64,000 bases of DNA from Solea solea (taxonomy: Eukaryota > Chordata > Actinopteri > Pleuronectiformes > Soleidae), in the NCBI RefSeq assembly GCF_958295425.1, contig NC_081142.1, forward strand, positions 10,211,754 through 10,275,753, in the 5' to 3' direction. Both the position numbers and the translations under genes were made by a program. Positions 36,219-45,926 of this stretch are shown piece after piece; positions within the stretch are counted from its first letter, which is position 1, and each line of letters opens with the position of its first letter. Below the pieces are notes generated by a model that was not told the DNA's origin, made no database searches, and saw only the letters and a program-made list of their open reading frames with translations.

Positions 36219-38981
36219 ATCGCTCGACCTCCCAAAGGAAATCAGCAGCGGTCCTTAGACTCCCCTGACCCTCTCATGCCCCAACACACATGTCCCTGAG
36301 AGGCGGTTCCCCTGTCCTCTGAGCCTGTGTGTGTGTGTGTGTGGGGGGTCTGTGTGTGAGTCTGTGTGTGTGTGTGTGTGTAGCTGCACCATCTGTCCCC
36401 CAACTCGGTGGCATTGGAGTTGGTATTGTATGTTGCGTCTAAAACCAGAGATTCACACACACTCAGCTGAGGAAGCCCTGAAGATGGGGCATAAAAAGAT
36501 GACTAATAAACATAAGCGATGAACTCCAGGAGACAAATAGCAGAGAATGAAAATTCATTCCCACCTCTCTTTGCACAGGGCCACAGTAGCTGGCAAGTGA
36601 TTAATTGAGGGTTTACTGCTCACCATAAATTGTTCTCCTCCTCTACGGCTCCCCTGAGGGCCAGCCACTTTTTACAGCTCAAGGCCCAGGCGAGACACAC
36701 GCCGCCACACGCACACTCACCGCCGGCTAAATAAAACACTGTTTCGATCAAAAAAAAAAGGAGGAGGATTGCAAGCTTAGCTGAAAAAATAAGCCAAGCT
36801 TTGTTAGTCTGATTTGGCTGAAGGATAAGTGATCCTTATAGAGTTTGAGTGTCACACGCCGGGCACTTACTTATAGACGGGACTCGAATTTGCACACACA
36901 CACACACACACAGACACACATTCCGATGTATCGTCATATCTCATGTATGCTCCTGCCACCCGGCCAGCGAGCGAGCCACCCCTGGGCTGGAGGTTAAAAG
37001 GCCTGACTGTCAATCACTGCAGCTGCTGACATCAGCAATCATGAGTCTGTGCTTTAAAAGTAGCGAGAGAGTGACACCAACAGAGAAGAGCACTCAGTAG
37101 GAAGAGCAGTAGGGTGGGGTGAGAGGTGCACTGGGAAGGCAGGGACCTGCTAACTAGGTTAAGCGAGTGCATGCTTCCTCCATATAAAGAGAGAGAAGAC
37201 CCTTTTAGCGAGGCACAAATTGCACAAAAGTGTTTAAGGAAACCACAGGTTCAGGCCATTGTCAGTACAGGGACCTCAAATGGCCTTTTCATTAAGTGCA
37301 ACACTGTACATGCATACATACTGTATCAGACTGCAGACATGTAGAAGACAAGAAGGCAAATCACTGATCAGGACATTTATCTGGTTAAGAATAATATTTA
37401 AACAAAAAAATACAGAATCCATGATTTCTAACAAGTACTACAGCAACACAAGCAGCTCTGAAAAGCTGTGGACACATTAGAGTTTTATTTTAAGTGAAAT
37501 GCTGACATTATCATACTAACATGCTGAAATAATAATGTCAACATATTGCAAATTTACAGTGTTCATTTATTTAGTTAGCACGTCAATACTTGCTATTTAA
37601 TACCTTTTAAGTAGTTGATGAGATATTGTGAAGTGTTTTAATTTTGTCATCCTGAGGCGACTGGGAATTTATGAATTTGAATAGCTTATTCATTCAACAG
37701 TTGTTGAGAGAGTTACTGAAAGCTACCTATATCACATTTATGGTGGTGCTGGATTTAAGGTCAGGGGCTCAGTAAAGACAATTTGATTTATTATCTGGGA
37801 AACAACATTTGTGCCAAATTTTCATGCTACTCCATTTATTTACTAAATGTTTGATTTCTTCCATTAATTCATTCATTGTCTGTTGCTTTATCCTCCCCAT
37901 GAGGGTCGCAGGGAGCTGGAGCAAATCCAGTTGGCATAAGGTTAAAGGCAGGATGAACCCTGCACACAGAGAAGAACAACCATTCACACCTACAGTCAGT
38001 TTAGAGTGTCCAGTTAATCTTCACGTGTTTTTGGACTGTGGGAGGAAACCAAAGAAACCCCACGCGGACACGGGGAGAACGTGCAAGCCGCGAAACCCGG
38101 ACCTTACTTTTAATCTGACAATGGCTTTAGGGAAAAAGTCAAGGGGTGAAAGTTTGTAGAATTCATCCTCTGGTCATTCTGAATGTTACTACATCATTTT
38201 GTGGTAATCCATTGCATAGTTTTTCAAATATTTCCTTGCGGACTAACAGACTGACATCCCTCAACCACAGCCAAAGCAAAGCTAAAAATGCTTTGCCACT
38301 GTACAGTTCTGGCACGGCACAGCACAACTTGGCACGTTGTTTTGCTTTTCCCTTAGTCATAGTACCTGGTACCTGGTACTTTCTGTAGTACCTGCGAGGT
38401 TCCAAGCGAGCTGAGCCGATACTAAACGGGACGTTGACAGGCTGCCGGTCACTAATCAGTGCAGAGTGTCATTTACTGGAAGTCTCCAATTTATTGAATT
38501 TCAGTTCAGTGATTGTGTCAGACATAGTCTGTGCTCCAGTCGTGCAGGAAGTACTGAACTTATCTTTTTAATTATCTCATTCTAATGATTCAGTACATTG
38601 AAAACAACTGCTTTACAAGTCACTAGTTTGTGTGTGTGTCGACGACTTCACGGTGGTTTCATGCAGCTGTGCTATGATGACTCCACCCACGTTGAGGAGA
38701 TACTATGTTAATGGAAAACCATACCAAACCGCACCGTACCGGGGATTAAATGTTGCTGTAATCTCCCCTTTAGTGCTGTTCCTTTCCTTCAAAGTCATCT
38801 CTTATTCATGTCTTTTCTTTTCACAGCATCTGCGTGCGAGTTTGCTGAAATCGTGGAGCTCCTGCTGAACGCTGGAGCCGACCCTTCCATCAAAGACATA
38901 GAGGGTTCTCTTCCTGAGGAGGTCACTGAATCCAGCGCCATCTCCTCTCTCCTTCGCCAGTACACAGCTCCAAAAGGCTAG
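11186..38981 (+). CDS. acbd6: acbd6, acyl-CoA-binding domain protein 6, complete coding sequence
   Basis: Eight exons join in frame: 11186-11464, 11668-11732, 12295-12391, 14854-14933, 18838-18943, 21149-21238, 35871-35901 and 38827-38981. They total 903 nt, giving 300 residues and TAG. Residues 1-40 are a Ser/Gly/Asp-rich acidic, probably disordered leader. Residues of about 50-147 form the acyl-CoA-binding domain, with [10 protein letters not shown] followed by VKVGKCNT and [10 protein letters not shown], then [18 protein letters not shown] linker has [17 protein letters not shown]. Residues of about 175-285 hold the ankyrin region, with clear repeats [17 protein letters not shown] and [20 protein letters not shown]. 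The architecture and length match ACBD6, a soluble protein that binds long-chain acyl-CoAs and is known to stimulate N-myristoyltransferases. The gene is head-to-head with xpr1 and tail-to-tail with lhx4, as in other vertebrates. No frameshift or lost key residue was seen. Confidence 0.96.
11668..11732 (+). CDS. acbd6: acbd6 coding exon 2
   Basis: A 65-bp exon between TTTACAG and ATG|GTATGT encodes [20 protein letters not shown] and the two following residues. It ends inside a Trp codon (TG|G). It is the core of the acyl-CoA-binding domain. Confidence 0.95.
12295..12391 (+). CDS. acbd6: acbd6 coding exon 3
   Basis: A 97-bp exon follows TTATTACAG, completes the Trp codon and encodes [20 protein letters not shown] and then [12 protein letters not shown]. 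The donor is AAG|GTAATA. It is the last helix of the acyl-CoA-binding domain. Confidence 0.95.
14854..14933 (+). CDS. acbd6: acbd6 coding exon 4 (linker)
   Basis: An 80-bp exon after TTTGACAG encodes a basic linker ending [17 protein letters not shown], a segment conserved in ACBD6. It ends AG|GTAATA, with the Arg codon split across the intron. A CA repeat begins six bases into the next intron. Confidence 0.92.
14940..14957. repeat. (CA)n microsatellite at acbd6 exon 4 donor
   Basis: About nine CA units begin six bases after the GTAATA donor of acbd6 exon 4. This is the second CA tract in the window that sits directly after a 5' splice site. Confidence 0.9.
16252..16427. mobile_element. Palindromic MITE
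   Basis: The terminal inverted repeats are TAGGGCTGGGCAATA and TATTGCCCAGCTCTA, with one mismatch, enclosing 176 bp in all. The core is AT-rich with no coding capacity, and the ends may include a TA target duplication. Elements with GGGCTGGGCAATAT ends are common in fish genomes. Confidence 0.75.
17295..17310. repeat. Homopolymer C run (16)
   Basis: An uninterrupted run of about 16 C lies in acbd6 intron 4. Confidence 0.9.
17898..17981. repeat. C-run followed by (CT)n microsatellite
   Basis: About 21 C are followed directly by roughly 31 CT dinucleotides in acbd6 intron 4. It can be read as low-complexity Leu/Ser peptide in some frames, but this is not a gene. Confidence 0.95.
18000..18135. 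promoter_or_regulatory. Candidate non-coding regulatory stretch in acbd6 intron 4
   Basis: This non-repetitive stretch has clustered AT-core motifs (ATGAATCATGAATAACTCATT, split here as ATGAATCATG then AATAACTCATT; TTTATTCATGAATC) and CATGGCC. The composition resembles vertebrate conserved non-coding elements with POU/homeodomain-type sites. No alignment is available to me, so this is a weak suggestion only. Confidence 0.2.
18838..18943 (+). CDS. acbd6: acbd6 coding exon 5
   Basis: A 106-bp exon after a long pyrimidine tract and CACTCAG encodes [20 protein letters not shown] and the following [10 protein letters not shown] segment, the entry to the ankyrin region. The donor is GAG|GTAACT. 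Confidence 0.95.
20173..20211. repeat. Perfect 17-bp inverted repeat with 5-nt loop
   Basis: TTTGTGTATGCCTCTGC at 20173-20189 is followed by ACACA and then the exact reverse complement, GCAGAGGCATACACAAA, at 20195-20211. It lies in acbd6 intron 5. Pairing does not extend beyond the arms. At 39 nt it is too short for a typical microRNA precursor; a template-switch inverted duplication is a simple explanation. Confidence 0.9.
21149..21238 (+). CDS. acbd6: acbd6 coding exon 6 (ankyrin repeat)
   Basis: A 90-bp exon after GTTTGTAG encodes one ankyrin repeat, [20 protein letters not shown] then [10 protein letters not shown]. The donor is CAG|GTGAGC. Phase 0 at both ends. Confidence 0.96.
24310..24545 (-). 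mobile_element. tRNA-derived SINE, 3' body, minus strand
   Basis: Read on the minus strand this matches the body of the SINE at 3181-3440. It has TTTTTGGACTGTGGGAGGAA (the complement of the CTTCCTCCCACAGTCC block), GGAGAACCCGGAGGAAACCC, and the 3' part CATTCACACCTATGATCAGT. The tRNA head is missing or degraded. Confidence 0.8.
25265..25440. promoter_or_regulatory. Candidate conserved non-coding element in acbd6 intron 6
   Basis: A non-repetitive, GC-balanced stretch carries homeodomain-type cores CTAATTCTAATTAATCC and CATAACTTAATTGAGG around GCGTGGTAGCACGGCC. It lies between low-complexity tracts. The pattern resembles a developmental enhancer, and lhx4 next door is a developmental gene. This is inference without an alignment. 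Confidence 0.3.
26337..26680. repeat. Teleost interspersed repeat, ATTAATCGATTA-rich family (copy 2)
   Basis: The ends are TAGTGCTGCAACGATTATT and, in reverse complement, TAGGGCTGCAAATAATAAT, an inverted-repeat pair. The interior shares CTTCTTAAATGTGAATATTT, AACAAAGAAATCATT and ATCATTTTGGTTTGTGGAC with the copy at 2734-3087. It is a non-coding, MITE-like element. Confidence 0.8.
27327..27362. repeat. (GT)n microsatellite
   Basis: About 17 GT units with one interruption lie in acbd6 intron 6. A CA tract lies about 170 bp upstream (27157-27178), so the two could pair. Confidence 0.9.
27640..27900. mobile_element. Possible degraded LINE 3' fragment
   Basis: The stretch has AAAAGGGAGTGGGAAGAAG followed by AT-rich sequence, and an upstream AACAACAACAAACAAAAC tract. 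It resembles 3' ends of old fish non-LTR elements on the minus strand. No reverse transcriptase coding remains. The call rests on general resemblance only. Confidence 0.3.
28920..29060. promoter_or_regulatory. Candidate non-coding regulatory stretch in acbd6 intron 6
   Basis: A unique CpG-containing stretch includes CATCATCGATGAGGCGACGG, ACGGGACCTCTGGCGATG, GATGGCCTTAATGGAGGC and GTGTCCCGCGGGAACAAGC. It stands out from the AT-rich intron around it. It could be a conserved element, but there is no direct evidence. Confidence 0.22.
31330..31456. repeat. Long (TA)n microsatellite
   Basis: Two TA tracts are separated by TATCTGTTTATATATGTG, together about 125 bp. It is strongly self-complementary. 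The Tyr/Ile open frames in both strands here are translations of the repeat. Confidence 0.97.
34054..34129. repeat. (GA)n microsatellite
   Basis: An interrupted GA tract of about 76 bp is followed by 250 bp of purine-rich sequence to about 34440. Confidence 0.95.
34992..35200 (-). mobile_element. Tc1-like transposon relic
   Basis: It starts with a terminal sequence CACTGCCTGGCCAAAAAAA, typical of fish Tc1-type elements. It continues with ATATCCCAAAGTTTCTCAGT and AGGGTTAAGGTCTAGATCCT, which is degraded transposase-gene sequence on the minus strand. The rest of the transposase and the other terminal repeat are missing, so it is a dead internal-deletion copy. Confidence 0.85.
35871..35901 (+). 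CDS. acbd6: acbd6 coding exon 7 (31-bp microexon)
   Basis: A very short exon between TCTTTTAAAG and TATG|GTAAGG encodes [10 protein letters not shown] plus one base, the start of the second ankyrin repeat. It follows a 14.6-kb intron. The phase matches both neighbours. Confidence 0.93.
36142..36214. repeat. (GT)n microsatellite
   Basis: About 36 uninterrupted GT units lie in acbd6 intron 7. Shorter interrupted GT tracts follow at 36326-36380. Confidence 0.97.
36590..36740. promoter_or_regulatory. Candidate non-coding regulatory stretch in acbd6 intron 7
   Basis: Unique sequence with AAGTGATTAATTGAGGG, CCCCTGAGGGCCAGCC and CACCGCCGGCTAAATAAAAC is flanked by GT repeats and A-runs. The homeodomain-like core and GC balance make it a possible conserved element; unverified. 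Confidence 0.2.
37865..38105 (-). mobile_element. tRNA-derived SINE, minus strand
   Basis: It begins ATTCATTCATTGTCTG, then CCTCCCCATGAGGGTCGCAG, with TTTTTGGACTGTGGGAGGAA and CGGGGAGAACGTGC further on. This is the reverse complement of the same SINE family as 3181-3440. It keeps the 3' half better than that copy. Confidence 0.85.
38288..38748. mobile_element. Non-autonomous DNA transposon (GGCACGG/CCGTACC ends)
   Basis: The left end reads CTGTACAGTTCTGGCACGG, then TAGTACCTGGTACCTGGTAC, GGTTCCAAGCGAGCTGAGCC and GCCGGTCACTAATCAGTG. The right end reads CCACCCACGTTGAGGAGATA, then AATGGAAAACCATACCAAAC and GCACCGTACCGGGG. The ends are loosely inverted (tGG.ACGG versus CCGTACC). I recognise this as a common teleost repeat; its class is less certain. 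It sits just before acbd6 exon 8. Confidence 0.6.
38827..38981 (+). CDS. acbd6: acbd6 coding exon 8 with stop codon
   Basis: The exon starts after TTTTCACAG, completes the ankyrin repeat ([20 protein letters not shown]) and ends [10 protein letters not shown] followed by TAG at 38979-38981. Confidence 0.96.
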
Positions 38982-39760
38982 ATCCCCCTTCTACCCACCA
39001 CCTGTGTCCTAGTCTGACCCTTGACCCCACTCATTCACTCACGTCCCCACCATCACCCCTTCATTCCTGAAGAGACTCTGTTGAACCCCAGCAGTCAGTA
39101 GACCAGGATTCCAGAAGTTTTAATTGATTTTTATTTCTAAACAACTTTGGAGAATTTGATTTTGTTGGCTTAACTAAATGCGTAAACATTAGCCCCCCCC
39201 CCCCCCCCCCCCATTAAAGACACATATAATGAAACACACCCCATGTATATTTTCATCAATATAAATAATATATATATTGATTGTGTGCCAAGTATATGGT
39301 TGGGTGATAGGATGATTACTGTGAGACAATAGCTGATTCAGACTCTACTATACTGAGGTAGCAAAAGCTTTTGTCGTATGAGACCATTGCAAGCAATATC
39401 ATAAATCAGTGAGCAGTGGCTCCAACAGAATGGCAGGATTTGAGCATCATAAGTATCTAGTTTTATCACTTATTTATGTCACCTGGAGGAACCACCAAAC
39501 AAACATTCCTATTCATTTATTTTATCCACTCAAAGATTATGAATTTCAGAAAAAAACATCAAACAAGATATTCTACATGTCGCCCAATCCTATTGTGTAG
39601 GTCTGAAAACCAGCCAGGCCTCTTTTTTTTTTGACTGGTTCAACTTGTGTTACTGCAGGTCTTTTCATGATTCAGTTGTGTTATGTTCCAAGGAATGCTT
39701 TTATCATTTGACTTATAATATCATTAAAGTCCTCAATAAATTGATTTTCTCTGACTTTTT
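38982..39760 (+). other. acbd6: acbd6 3' UTR with candidate poly(A) signals
   Basis: Sequence after the stop codon includes a 20-C run (39193-39212) followed at once by ATTAAA (39213-39218). A canonical AATAAA is at 39735-39740 and another at 39842-39847. Any of these could end the transcript. The boundaries are inferred. Confidence 0.45.
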
Positions 39761-40137
39761 ATTCATCGTCGCCGTTTTACTGTTTCTTAACCTCACCGTG
39801 TGTTTGTGTACACTGCGTTCTACTTCACCGATGACCACCACAATAAACCTGCACCTAACAATAAATTAATAAATAAATTAAGAGAGCCAAGTTTATTTAT
39901 AAAAAATAGAAAACACAGTAAATTATGGCTATAAAGTGAACCTTAAATGCAATATTATACTGCTGCACTACATTGTTTTTCTGATTTGTTTTAATTTAAG
40001 TTATTGGGAATCATACTGACTGTTAATCAGACAGGAGTAAGTTGGATCTTCTCTGAAAAAACAACACAAAACAGATCAAATCTGTGTTGTTTGTCCTCAG
40101 GCCAGTCCTCAGATCAGCACATTTCCTCCGCCTCAGG

Positions 40138-40138
<1 letters not shown>

Positions 40139-40178
<40 letters not shown>
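40139..40178. repeat. (CA)n microsatellite
   Basis: About 19 CA units downstream of acbd6. Confidence 0.95.
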
Positions 40179-40179
<1 letters not shown>

Positions 40180-41115
40180 AATCTGCCACATGAAAATACA
40201 CTAAATAAATCTGGTTTCCTGGTTCTTAACTACAGCTTCACAAAGATGCAAAAGCACATTTTGTACACAACAGCGGGGACAAAGCCTAATCCCCTGCTCT
40301 CTAACACACTGCCTTGCCCCGCGCTTGCCCTCCTCCACCAGCATTTTACTTAAAACCCTAGAAATCTGCTTTGACACAAGGTGTTAGATAACCATCTCCA
40401 CCCGTCTGGTTGGTCTGTCACTCAGAGATCTGTGACAGCAGTAGATCAGCTAATCCAGCATCGGTAGTCATCACCAGAGGCACCGCTTCAAATTCAATTT
40501 TTTGCCTTGACAGCTATTACAGTACGTATTGTGAAAGAAGGTGAACTGTGCAATACATGATGTGAATTCAAATCTATTCATGTGATGTCTCTATCTGTAG
40601 CTGTGACCCTGGAAGAAGTATCACCGTTTACTTTTGTAAAATTCACCTATAAAGCCTTTCTCTTTCTGTTTTTTTTTTGCATCTCTGCCTACATGAGTTG
40701 TGAAGAAACCTTTTGAGTATTCAACCGGAGTCGTGGGACGTGATGCACTACAATCCCACAAAGAGACAACCAGTGATCATCTCATTGTTATGAATTCCAT
40801 CCACATCCTGCCATTAGACTGTTGGTGTATCTCTAAAGCCTGTTTGGGGCCCGTTGTTGTCTCCTCGTTGCTTCCTAAACCACGTTATACTGGCTTGAGG
40901 TAAGAGAGGGTGACGGCAGTCATGCATCCCCCCCCGGCTCGTCTGCAAGACTCTGACACTAAGCCCATTACGCTTCCATTATGGGGCTTCAATTTTCCTC
41001 TGAGCTTTTCACTTTTGACACTGCAGCTCCCTCCATCTCCAAACCACAGACACACACAGACAAACACACACACAGGCCTAAATGTATTCAGCAGCTCTGT
41101 ATGTTTATGTATTTT

Positions 41116-41235
41116 CAGAGGTGCAAAGTAATAAACTACATTTACTCACAGCAGTAAACTTAAGTACAGCTTTGAGGTCCCAGTACTTTGCTTTGAGTGC
41201 TCCTGTTTGTTTCTGCAACTTTATACTTAACAGTA
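41116..41235. repeat. Interspersed repeat fragment (AGAGGTGCAAAGTAATAAAC type)
   Basis: AGGTGCAAAGTAATAAACTA, then CATTTACTCACAGCAGTAAA and CCAGTACTTTGC resemble the head of a very common fish repeat with a GAGGTGGAAAGTAA start. It is truncated and non-coding. Confidence 0.4.
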
Positions 41236-42874
41236 GCTTGTTTGTTGGGGAAAACATAGGTGGTTAAAGGACATGTAAATGTACTGAGACACAGGAGTGA
41301 GCGCTCTGTTGTATTTAATCTGCGTTTTCAGCGTTTGCTTTTCCTCTTCTTTCTCTCTTCTGCAAAAGCAATGCCATGTCATTGCTTTGGCCAGCTCTTA
41401 ATGCAACTATTTACGCCACCCACCCGCCTTCCCCCCAACTTCACTGCAGCATTCCCACACACATGCATCCACCTAGAAAGTGCAGCTGGGAACCCAACAG
41501 TAAGCAGAAATCCCTCTGCCTCTAAACCTTCCTGTGTCTTAAAAGACTGATTTCTCTGTCTGTGTCTTAATTCTAATAATTTGGATGTAGTTTATGGTGA
41601 AGAGAAAGTGTCTCTGTTTTCCAGTGACATTGAAACCTGACATTTTGGACCTCTGATAAACCAAAAGATAATAAAAGTTCAGTTTGCACAGCTATCGCCT
41701 TCACACTTAAGAGTATTGTTATTGCTTATTTTTCTGTTTATCATTTGTCTTTGTGTTGCTGCATGAATCAGCATTTTGTTCTTCTTTATCCTTTTTATGT
41801 TGGGGAAAATGATAATAAATATGACTTGTCAGTGTATTTACCAAAGCAATGAGGTTACTGCACTGTAGTCTGAGGCCTTCATTACAGCAAACATAGTGTA
41901 TTATAGTGTATATGGTGTATTATTATTTATCATAGTTGCCTGATGGCCAAGAACCCTCCCCTTTTGCTTACATTTTATATCACTGATATCTGTAGCAGGA
42001 TGATTATTGAGTGGAAATAACCCAGTTTCACATTAAAACGGCATTGAGCTCATAACCTTGACGGTGTCATTGAGAGGCCTCTGTTTGACTCCAGTCCCTC
42101 TTTAAGACTCACTCTGTCATCCTGCAGATCATTGTTCACTGCAGGCAGGATGGAGTTGTTTGTGGAGAAAAATGCCCTGTCTCGACGCTGCAAGATTGAC
42201 TTTCAGGATAAAACAAATCCTATCTATTTTGCATGTTAATTTATTCGCTTTAGCTTGAGATGGGGAAAAAAACTGTTTCCTTCAGGAAGTTTGTAATAAA
42301 AGCCCTGCGATCAATGATAATGGCATTTGTGCTTGTGTTTGTCATCTTCGCAAAAGCAACAGTGGTGGAGTTTCCTCAGATTTATTTGTATACTAGTGCT
42401 GTAAGTGGCGTGTAAATTATCCTAACTGTCTGTGTGGCTCTTTATCTTTGTAAGGCACTACTATTAGAGCCTATCCATTAATGCACATAGCCCAGCCAAT
42501 CAATGCTTAAATAAAAATCAGCTCAATTTGTGGTGTTTTATGCAAACGTGCTAACTCCAACCAGGCTGACTCTTTGATTTTTGTTTTTATAATGCAGCAG
42601 GAATAGCTAAAACACAAAGGAATCGATAACACTTAAGTTTGGGTTAGCTTGGCCTGCTCTCAGACAACTGCTGCACGTTGCTGCATACAAATTAGTTCCA
42701 TACAGATGTACATTGTGGTGTAATTTTATTATAATTCTAGACATAGTTAGCCAACACCATAGTTGCGGGGAATAAATAATCCACTTAAGCCTGTGAAGTT
42801 TTAGCACTGGCCCAACTAAGAAAGACACACACTCTTGTCTCTGCATAGCTGTGGAGACAGTCACAGACACAATG

Positions 42875-42940
42875 CAGTAATTCCCAAACTAGGGTACGCA
42901 AAGTGAAGTAGGGGGTATGCAAAAATAATTTGTTACATTT
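42875..42940. mobile_element. hAT-like terminal sequence at the left edge of the tandem array
   Basis: CAGTAATTCCCAAACTAGGG followed by TACGCAAAGTGAAGTAGGGG resembles the terminal repeat of hAT-type elements (CAGNGNTTCCCAAACT). It ends about 30 bp before the first 38-bp unit. No matching inverted end is seen at the right edge of the array, so this is at most a one-ended relic. Confidence 0.4.
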
Positions 42941-44607
42941 CGGTGCCCACTCACATTGCTAAACAAATATGTCGTCCGAAATCAGTCAAAAAAGTCATAG
43001 TATAGTATGTCGTCCAAAATCAGTCAAAAAAGTCATAGTATATAGTATGTCGTCCAAAATCACCCAAAAAATTCATAGTCTAGTATGTCGTCCAAAATCA
43101 CCCAAAAAGTCATAGTATAGTATGTTGTCCAAAATTAGTCCAAAAAGTCATAGTATAGTATGTCATCCAAAATTACGCAAAAAAGGCATAGTATAGTATA
43201 TCGTCCAAAATTACCAAAAAAGGTCATAGTATAGTATGTCGTCCAAAATGACCAAAAAAAGTCATAGTATAGTATGCCATCCAAAATTACGCAAAAAGTC
43301 ATAGCATAGTATGTCGTCCAAAATGACCAAAAAAAGTCACAGTATAGTATGTTGTCCAAAATCACCCAAAAAAGTCATAGTATAGTATGTCGTCCAAAAT
43401 CACCCAAAAAAGTCATAGTATAGTATGTCGTCCAAAATCATTAAAAAAAGTCATAGTATAGTATGTCGTCCAAAATCTGTCAAAAATGTCATAGTATAGT
43501 ATGTCATCCAAAATTACGCAAAAAGTCATAGTATAGTATGTAGTCCAAAATTACCAAAAAAAGTCACAGTATAGTATGTTGTCCAAAATCAGTCAAAAAA
43601 GTCATTGTATAGTATGTCGTCCAAAATCGATCAAAAAAGTCATAGTATAGTATGTCGTCCAAAATCGATCAAAAAAGTCATAGTATAGTATGTCATCCAA
43701 AATTACGCAAAAAGTCATAGTATAGTATGTAGTCCAAAATTACCAAAAAAAGTCACAGTATAGTATGTTGTCCAAAATCAGTCAAAAAAGTCATAGTATA
43801 GTATGTCGTCCAAAATCGATCAAAAAAGTCATAGTATAGTATGTCGTCCAAAATCGATCAAAAAAGTCATAGTATAGTATGTCGTCCAAAATCGGTCAAA
43901 AAAGTCACAGTATAGTATGTCGTCCAAAATCTGTCAAAAAAGTCATAGTATAGTATGTCGTCCAAAATCGGTCAAAAAATTCATTGTATAGTATGACATC
44001 CAAAATCACCCAAAAGAGTCATAGTATAGTATGTCGTCCAAAATCGGTCAAAAAAGTCATAGTATAGTATGTCGTCCAAAATCGGTCAAAAAAGTCATAG
44101 TATAGTATGTCGTCCAAAATCACCCAAAAAAGTCATAGGTTAGTATGCCATCCAAAATGTGGAAAAAAAGTCATTGTATAGTATGTTGTCCAAAATCAGT
44201 CAAAAAAGTCATAGTAAAGTATGTCGTCCAAAATCGATCAAAAAAGTCACAGTATAGTATGTCGTCCAAAATCGGTCAAAAAAGTCATAGTATAGTATGT
44301 CGGCCAAAATCACTCAAAGAAATCATAATATAGTATGTCGTCCAAAATCGGTCAAAAAAGTCATAGTATAGTATGTCGGCCAAAATCAGTCAGAAAAATC
44401 ATAGTATGTCATCCAAAAAGTGAAAAATAAGTCATAGGTTAGTATGCCGTCCAAAATGTGGAAAAAATGTCATAGTATAGTATGTCGTTCTAAATGAGTC
44501 CAAAAAGTCATAGTATAGTATGTTGTCCAAAATGTGACAAAAAAAGTCATAGGTTAGTATGTCGTTCAAAATGTGACAAAAAACAACAGGTGTTGAAGTA
44601 GCAGTCA

Positions 44608-44664
44608 GCCCTTGTGGCTTAATGGATAAGACAGTGTCATACCAAACCAAGGATTGTGGGTTCA
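44608..44664 (+). pseudogene. tRNA-Arg-like module, truncated copy 1
   Basis: This is the first and shortest of seven related modules in the array. It has the A-box-like TGGCTTAATGGATAAG and GATTGTGGGTTCA, then stops inside the B box and jumps to the CCCGAAATTATTATAG flank that follows the other copies. It therefore looks like an internal deletion of the module. Confidence 0.7.
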
Positions 44665-45305
44665 GACGTCCCGAAATTATTATAGTATGTCGTCCAAGAT
44701 TAGCAAAAAAAGTCAAAGGTTAGTATGTCGTCCAAAATGTGACGAAAAAGTCATAGGTTAGTATGTAGTCCAAAATGAGAAAAAAAGTCATACTTTAGTA
44801 TCTCGTCCAAAACGTGAAAAAGAAGTCATAGGTTAGTATATCGTAAAAAATTTCACAAAAAACTCATAGTATAGTAAGTCGTCCAAAATCACCCAAAAAA
44901 GTCGTAGTATAGTATGTCGTCCAAAATCACCCAAAAAAGTCATAGTATAGTATGTCGTCCAAAATCACCCAAAAAAGTCGTAGTATAGTATGTCGTCCAA
45001 AATCACCCAAAAAAGTCATAGTATAGTATGTCATCCAAAATGTGGAAAAAAAGTCATAGTATAGTATGTCGTCCAAAATGAGTCAAAAAAGTCATAGTAT
45101 AGTATGTCGTCCAAAATCGGTCAAAAAAGTCATAGTATAGTATGTCGTCCGAAATCGGTCAAAAAAGTCATAGTATAGTATGTCGTCCAAAATCAGTCAA
45201 AAAAGTCATAGTATAGTATGTCGTCCAAAATCGGTGAAAAAAAGTCATAGGTTAGTATGTCGTTCAAAAGGAGACAAAAAACAACAGGTGTTGAAGTAGC
45301 AGTCA

Positions 45306-45378
45306 GCCATTGTGGCTTAACGGATAAGACAGTGTCATATCAAACCAATGATTGTGAGTTCAAGTCCCAAATGAGGCA
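45306..45378 (+). pseudogene. tRNA-Arg-like module, copy 2
   Basis: A 73-nt module with A-box TGGCTTAACGGATAAG and B-box-like GAGTTCAAGTCC. Layout and sequence resemble vertebrate tRNA-Arg (GTGGC.TAA.GGATAAG near the 5' side, GGTTC.A.TCCC near the 3' side). The T-arm can still pair, but the acceptor stem (GCCATTG against ATGAGGC) pairs at only about four of seven positions and the D-stem is broken. It is a tRNA-derived relic, not a working tRNA. Confidence 0.7.
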
Positions 45379-45926
45379 TCCCAGTCATAGTACAGTAAGA
45401 CATCCCGAAATTATTATAGTATGTCGTCCAAGATTAGCAAAAAAAGTCAAAGGTTAGTATGTCGTCCAAAATATGACAAAAAAGTCATACTTTAGTATGT
45501 CATCCAAAAAGTGAAAAATAAGTCATAGGTTAGTATGCCGTCCAAAATGTGGAAAAAATGTCATAGTATAGTATGTCGTTCTAAATGAGTCCAAAAAGTC
45601 ATAGTATAGTATGTCGTCCAAAATTAGTCCAAAAAGTCATAGTATAGTATGTCGTCCAAAATCGGTCAAAAAAGTCATAGTATGGTATGTCGTCCAAAAT
45701 CAGTAAAAAATGTCATAGTATAGTATGTCATCCAAAATTACGCAAAAAAGTCATAGTATAGTATGTCGTCCAAAATTACCGTAAAACGTCATAGTATAGT
45801 ATATCATCCAAAATCAGTCAAAAAAGTCATAGTATAGTATGTCGTCCAAAATCGGTGAAAAAAAGTCATAGGTTAGTATGTCGTTCAAAATGTGACAAAA
45901 AACAACAGGTGTTGAAGTAGCAGTCA

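Larger units (their letters stand above)
39850..42870. other. Intergenic DNA between acbd6 3' end and the tandem array
   Basis: I see no gene. The interval holds a CA tract (40139-40178), a fragment of interspersed repeat at 41116-41235 and otherwise AT-rich unique sequence. The open frames here have no recognisable protein features. Confidence 0.65.

Noticed and set aside
37809..38159. 116-codon plus-strand open frame
   Set aside because: It overlaps the minus-strand SINE at 37865-38105.
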